Positions 63,375 to 64,000 of a stretch of DNA of 64,000 nt are shown piece after piece; the first letter of the stretch is position 1, and every line of letters starts with the position of its first letter. A program made the translations under genes and the position numbers. Under the pieces are notes generated by a model. That model worked only from the letters and a program-made list of their open reading frames with translations, ran no database searches and was not told the DNA's origin. This stretch comes from Mycobacterium sp. NS-7484 (GTDB lineage: Bacteria > Actinomycetota > Actinomycetes > Mycobacteriales > Mycobacteriaceae): positions 1 through 64,000 of the forward strand of contig NZ_MBEJ01000127.1 in NCBI RefSeq assembly GCF_001953975.1, written 5' to 3'.

Positions 63375-64000
63375 CGCCGAACCGGCTCGTTCACCCGGTA
63401 CAACCGCCAATCCGGCTGGCCGTCACCATCGTTGGGAATCTCCAACTCCAGTGTGGCAACCTCGGCACCGGTGTCGTAGAGCGTCGGATACCGCACGTTG
63501 AGGGCGTCGGCCGTGCCGCGCCCGGTCGCCGGCACCGCCAGCAGATACTTGATGCCGTTGCCGGTCGGGTCATTCAGCAGCTCGGTGAAATCGGGATCCG
63601 AGGGGATCACGAAGACCCGGGGCCGGCTCGACGCGGCCAGCACCCCGAACCCGTAGACCGTGTCGGTGATCACCGAACTGTCCGGCAGGTCCAGGTTTTC
63701 CAGATAGGCCGCGATCTTTCGTTCGGTTCCGAACGTGCGGGCGATCTGGTGCTCGATCGCCTTACGGTCGGTGACGTTGTACGGGTCCGGTGTGAGCACC
63801 GCGCCGAGCCCGTATTCCTGTGGCGCGTAATCCGGTTGGGCCATACCGAACACCGTCACCGGGATACCGACCGCCACGGTCAGGGCCACCGCCACATACC
63901 GCGTCGCAGATCGTGGCGGCGACGGATCGGGAACCACGGCCGGTGCATATCTCCCGCGCCGGGTGGGCTTGGCGAGCACGCCGTCGGGTACCGCGAGCAT
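63371..64000 (-). CDS. C-terminal part of a membrane protein, possibly a glycosyltransferase-39-like enzyme (edge-truncated)
   Basis: At least 209 residues, with an ATG exactly at the window edge that may be internal. A basic/proline-rich loop (LAKPTRRGRYAPAVVPDPSP) precedes one helix (YVAVALTVAVGIPVTVFGMA), then a soluble domain (ENLDLPDSSVITDTVYGFGV, RPRVFVIPSDPDFTELLNDP, NGIKYLLAVPATGRG). The layout resembles the last helix and C-terminal extracytoplasmic domain of multi-pass polyprenyl-sugar glycosyltransferases, but I cannot confirm this without the upstream part. It is convergent with the esterase gene. Confidence 0.5.
   Translation of the reverse strand: MLAVPDGVLAKPTRRGRYAPAVVPDPSPPRSATRYVAVALTVAVGIPVTVFGMAQPDYAPQEYGLGAVLTPDPYNVTDRKAIEHQIARTFGTERKIAAYLENLDLPDSSVITDTVYGFGVLAASSRPRVFVIPSDPDFTELLNDPTGNGIKYLLAVPATGRGTADALNVRYPTLYDTGAEVATLELEIPNDGDGQPDWRLYRVNEPVRR

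Overview
The window is high-GC actinobacterial DNA. Gene content and order point to a Mycolicibacterium-type (rapid-growing) Mycobacterium. Evidence: an ESX-4 EccB start, clustered cutinases, F420-dependent LLM oxidoreductases, a Ddn-like deazaflavin protein, SigL/RslA, the TIGR00027-type methyltransferase family, and M. tuberculosis-like neighbourhoods (cutinases-truA-rplQ-rpoA-rpsD-rpsK-rpsM-rpmJ-infA; rplN to rplO-sppA; secY-adk-map-sigL-rslA; atsA-FGE; mmsA-fadE9-mmsB). Species cannot be fixed from the sequence alone. I see no tRNA, rRNA, CRISPR array, insertion sequence or prophage.

Layout. 1-5.3 kb: start of eccB4, a CGNR zinc-finger regulator divergent from an EamA exporter, three tandem secreted cutinases and an AbiEi-like orphan. 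5.4-10.1 kb (minus): the alpha ribosomal operon infA-rpmJ-rpsM-rpsK-rpsD-rpoA-rplQ-truA. 10.4-15.8 kb (plus): an NfeD/flotillin membrane pair, then a two-component pair made of a receiver-oxidoreductase fusion and a cyclic-nucleotide-domain histidine kinase. 15.8-19.2 kb: two tandem LLM F420 enzymes and rmlB-rmlC (dTDP-rhamnose). 19.2-22.4 kb: a P1 peptidase/APC permease operon facing a TetR regulator. 22.6-26.2 kb: the valine catabolic operon mmsA-fadE9-mmsB. 27-30.3 kb: a GAF kinase/NarL-type regulator pair, a Ddn-like protein, a lipoprotein and a MarR regulator.

30.4-36.3 kb (minus) is the most interesting part. sigL-rslA is followed by a tightly packed four-gene enzyme cluster: a ThDP enzyme, a START/SRPBCC-like protein, a KAS III-like enzyme with an atypical active site, and a HisC-like aminotransferase. 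Both sigL and the four-gene operon are preceded by near-identical ECF-type promoters (TGAACC, 16 bp, CGTRTC) that fit the published SigL consensus. I know of no description of this as a pathway and infer a SigL-controlled small-molecule or lipid biosynthesis operon.

36.3-39 kb: map, adk, secY. 39.3-43 kb: four tandem paralogous SAM methyltransferases. 43-46.4 kb: an MHS-type transporter and sppA. 46.5-50.9 kb (minus): the spc ribosomal operon from rplN to rplO, with a plausible promoter and leader hairpin at one end and a very strong hairpin at the other. 51-54.3 kb: a formylglycine-generating enzyme and an arylsulfatase. 54.4-57.2 kb: a TetR regulator, an FAD oxidoreductase and a NUDIX hydrolase. 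57.2-64 kb: an SdsA-type alkylsulfatase, a tailspike-like beta-helix protein, a lipoprotein that looks like a catalytically dead lipase, a membrane-anchored esterase and an edge-truncated membrane protein.

Start codons were chosen from ribosome binding sites, leaderless -10 motifs and family length. Several genes appear leaderless. All promoter, operator and hairpin calls were made by eye.
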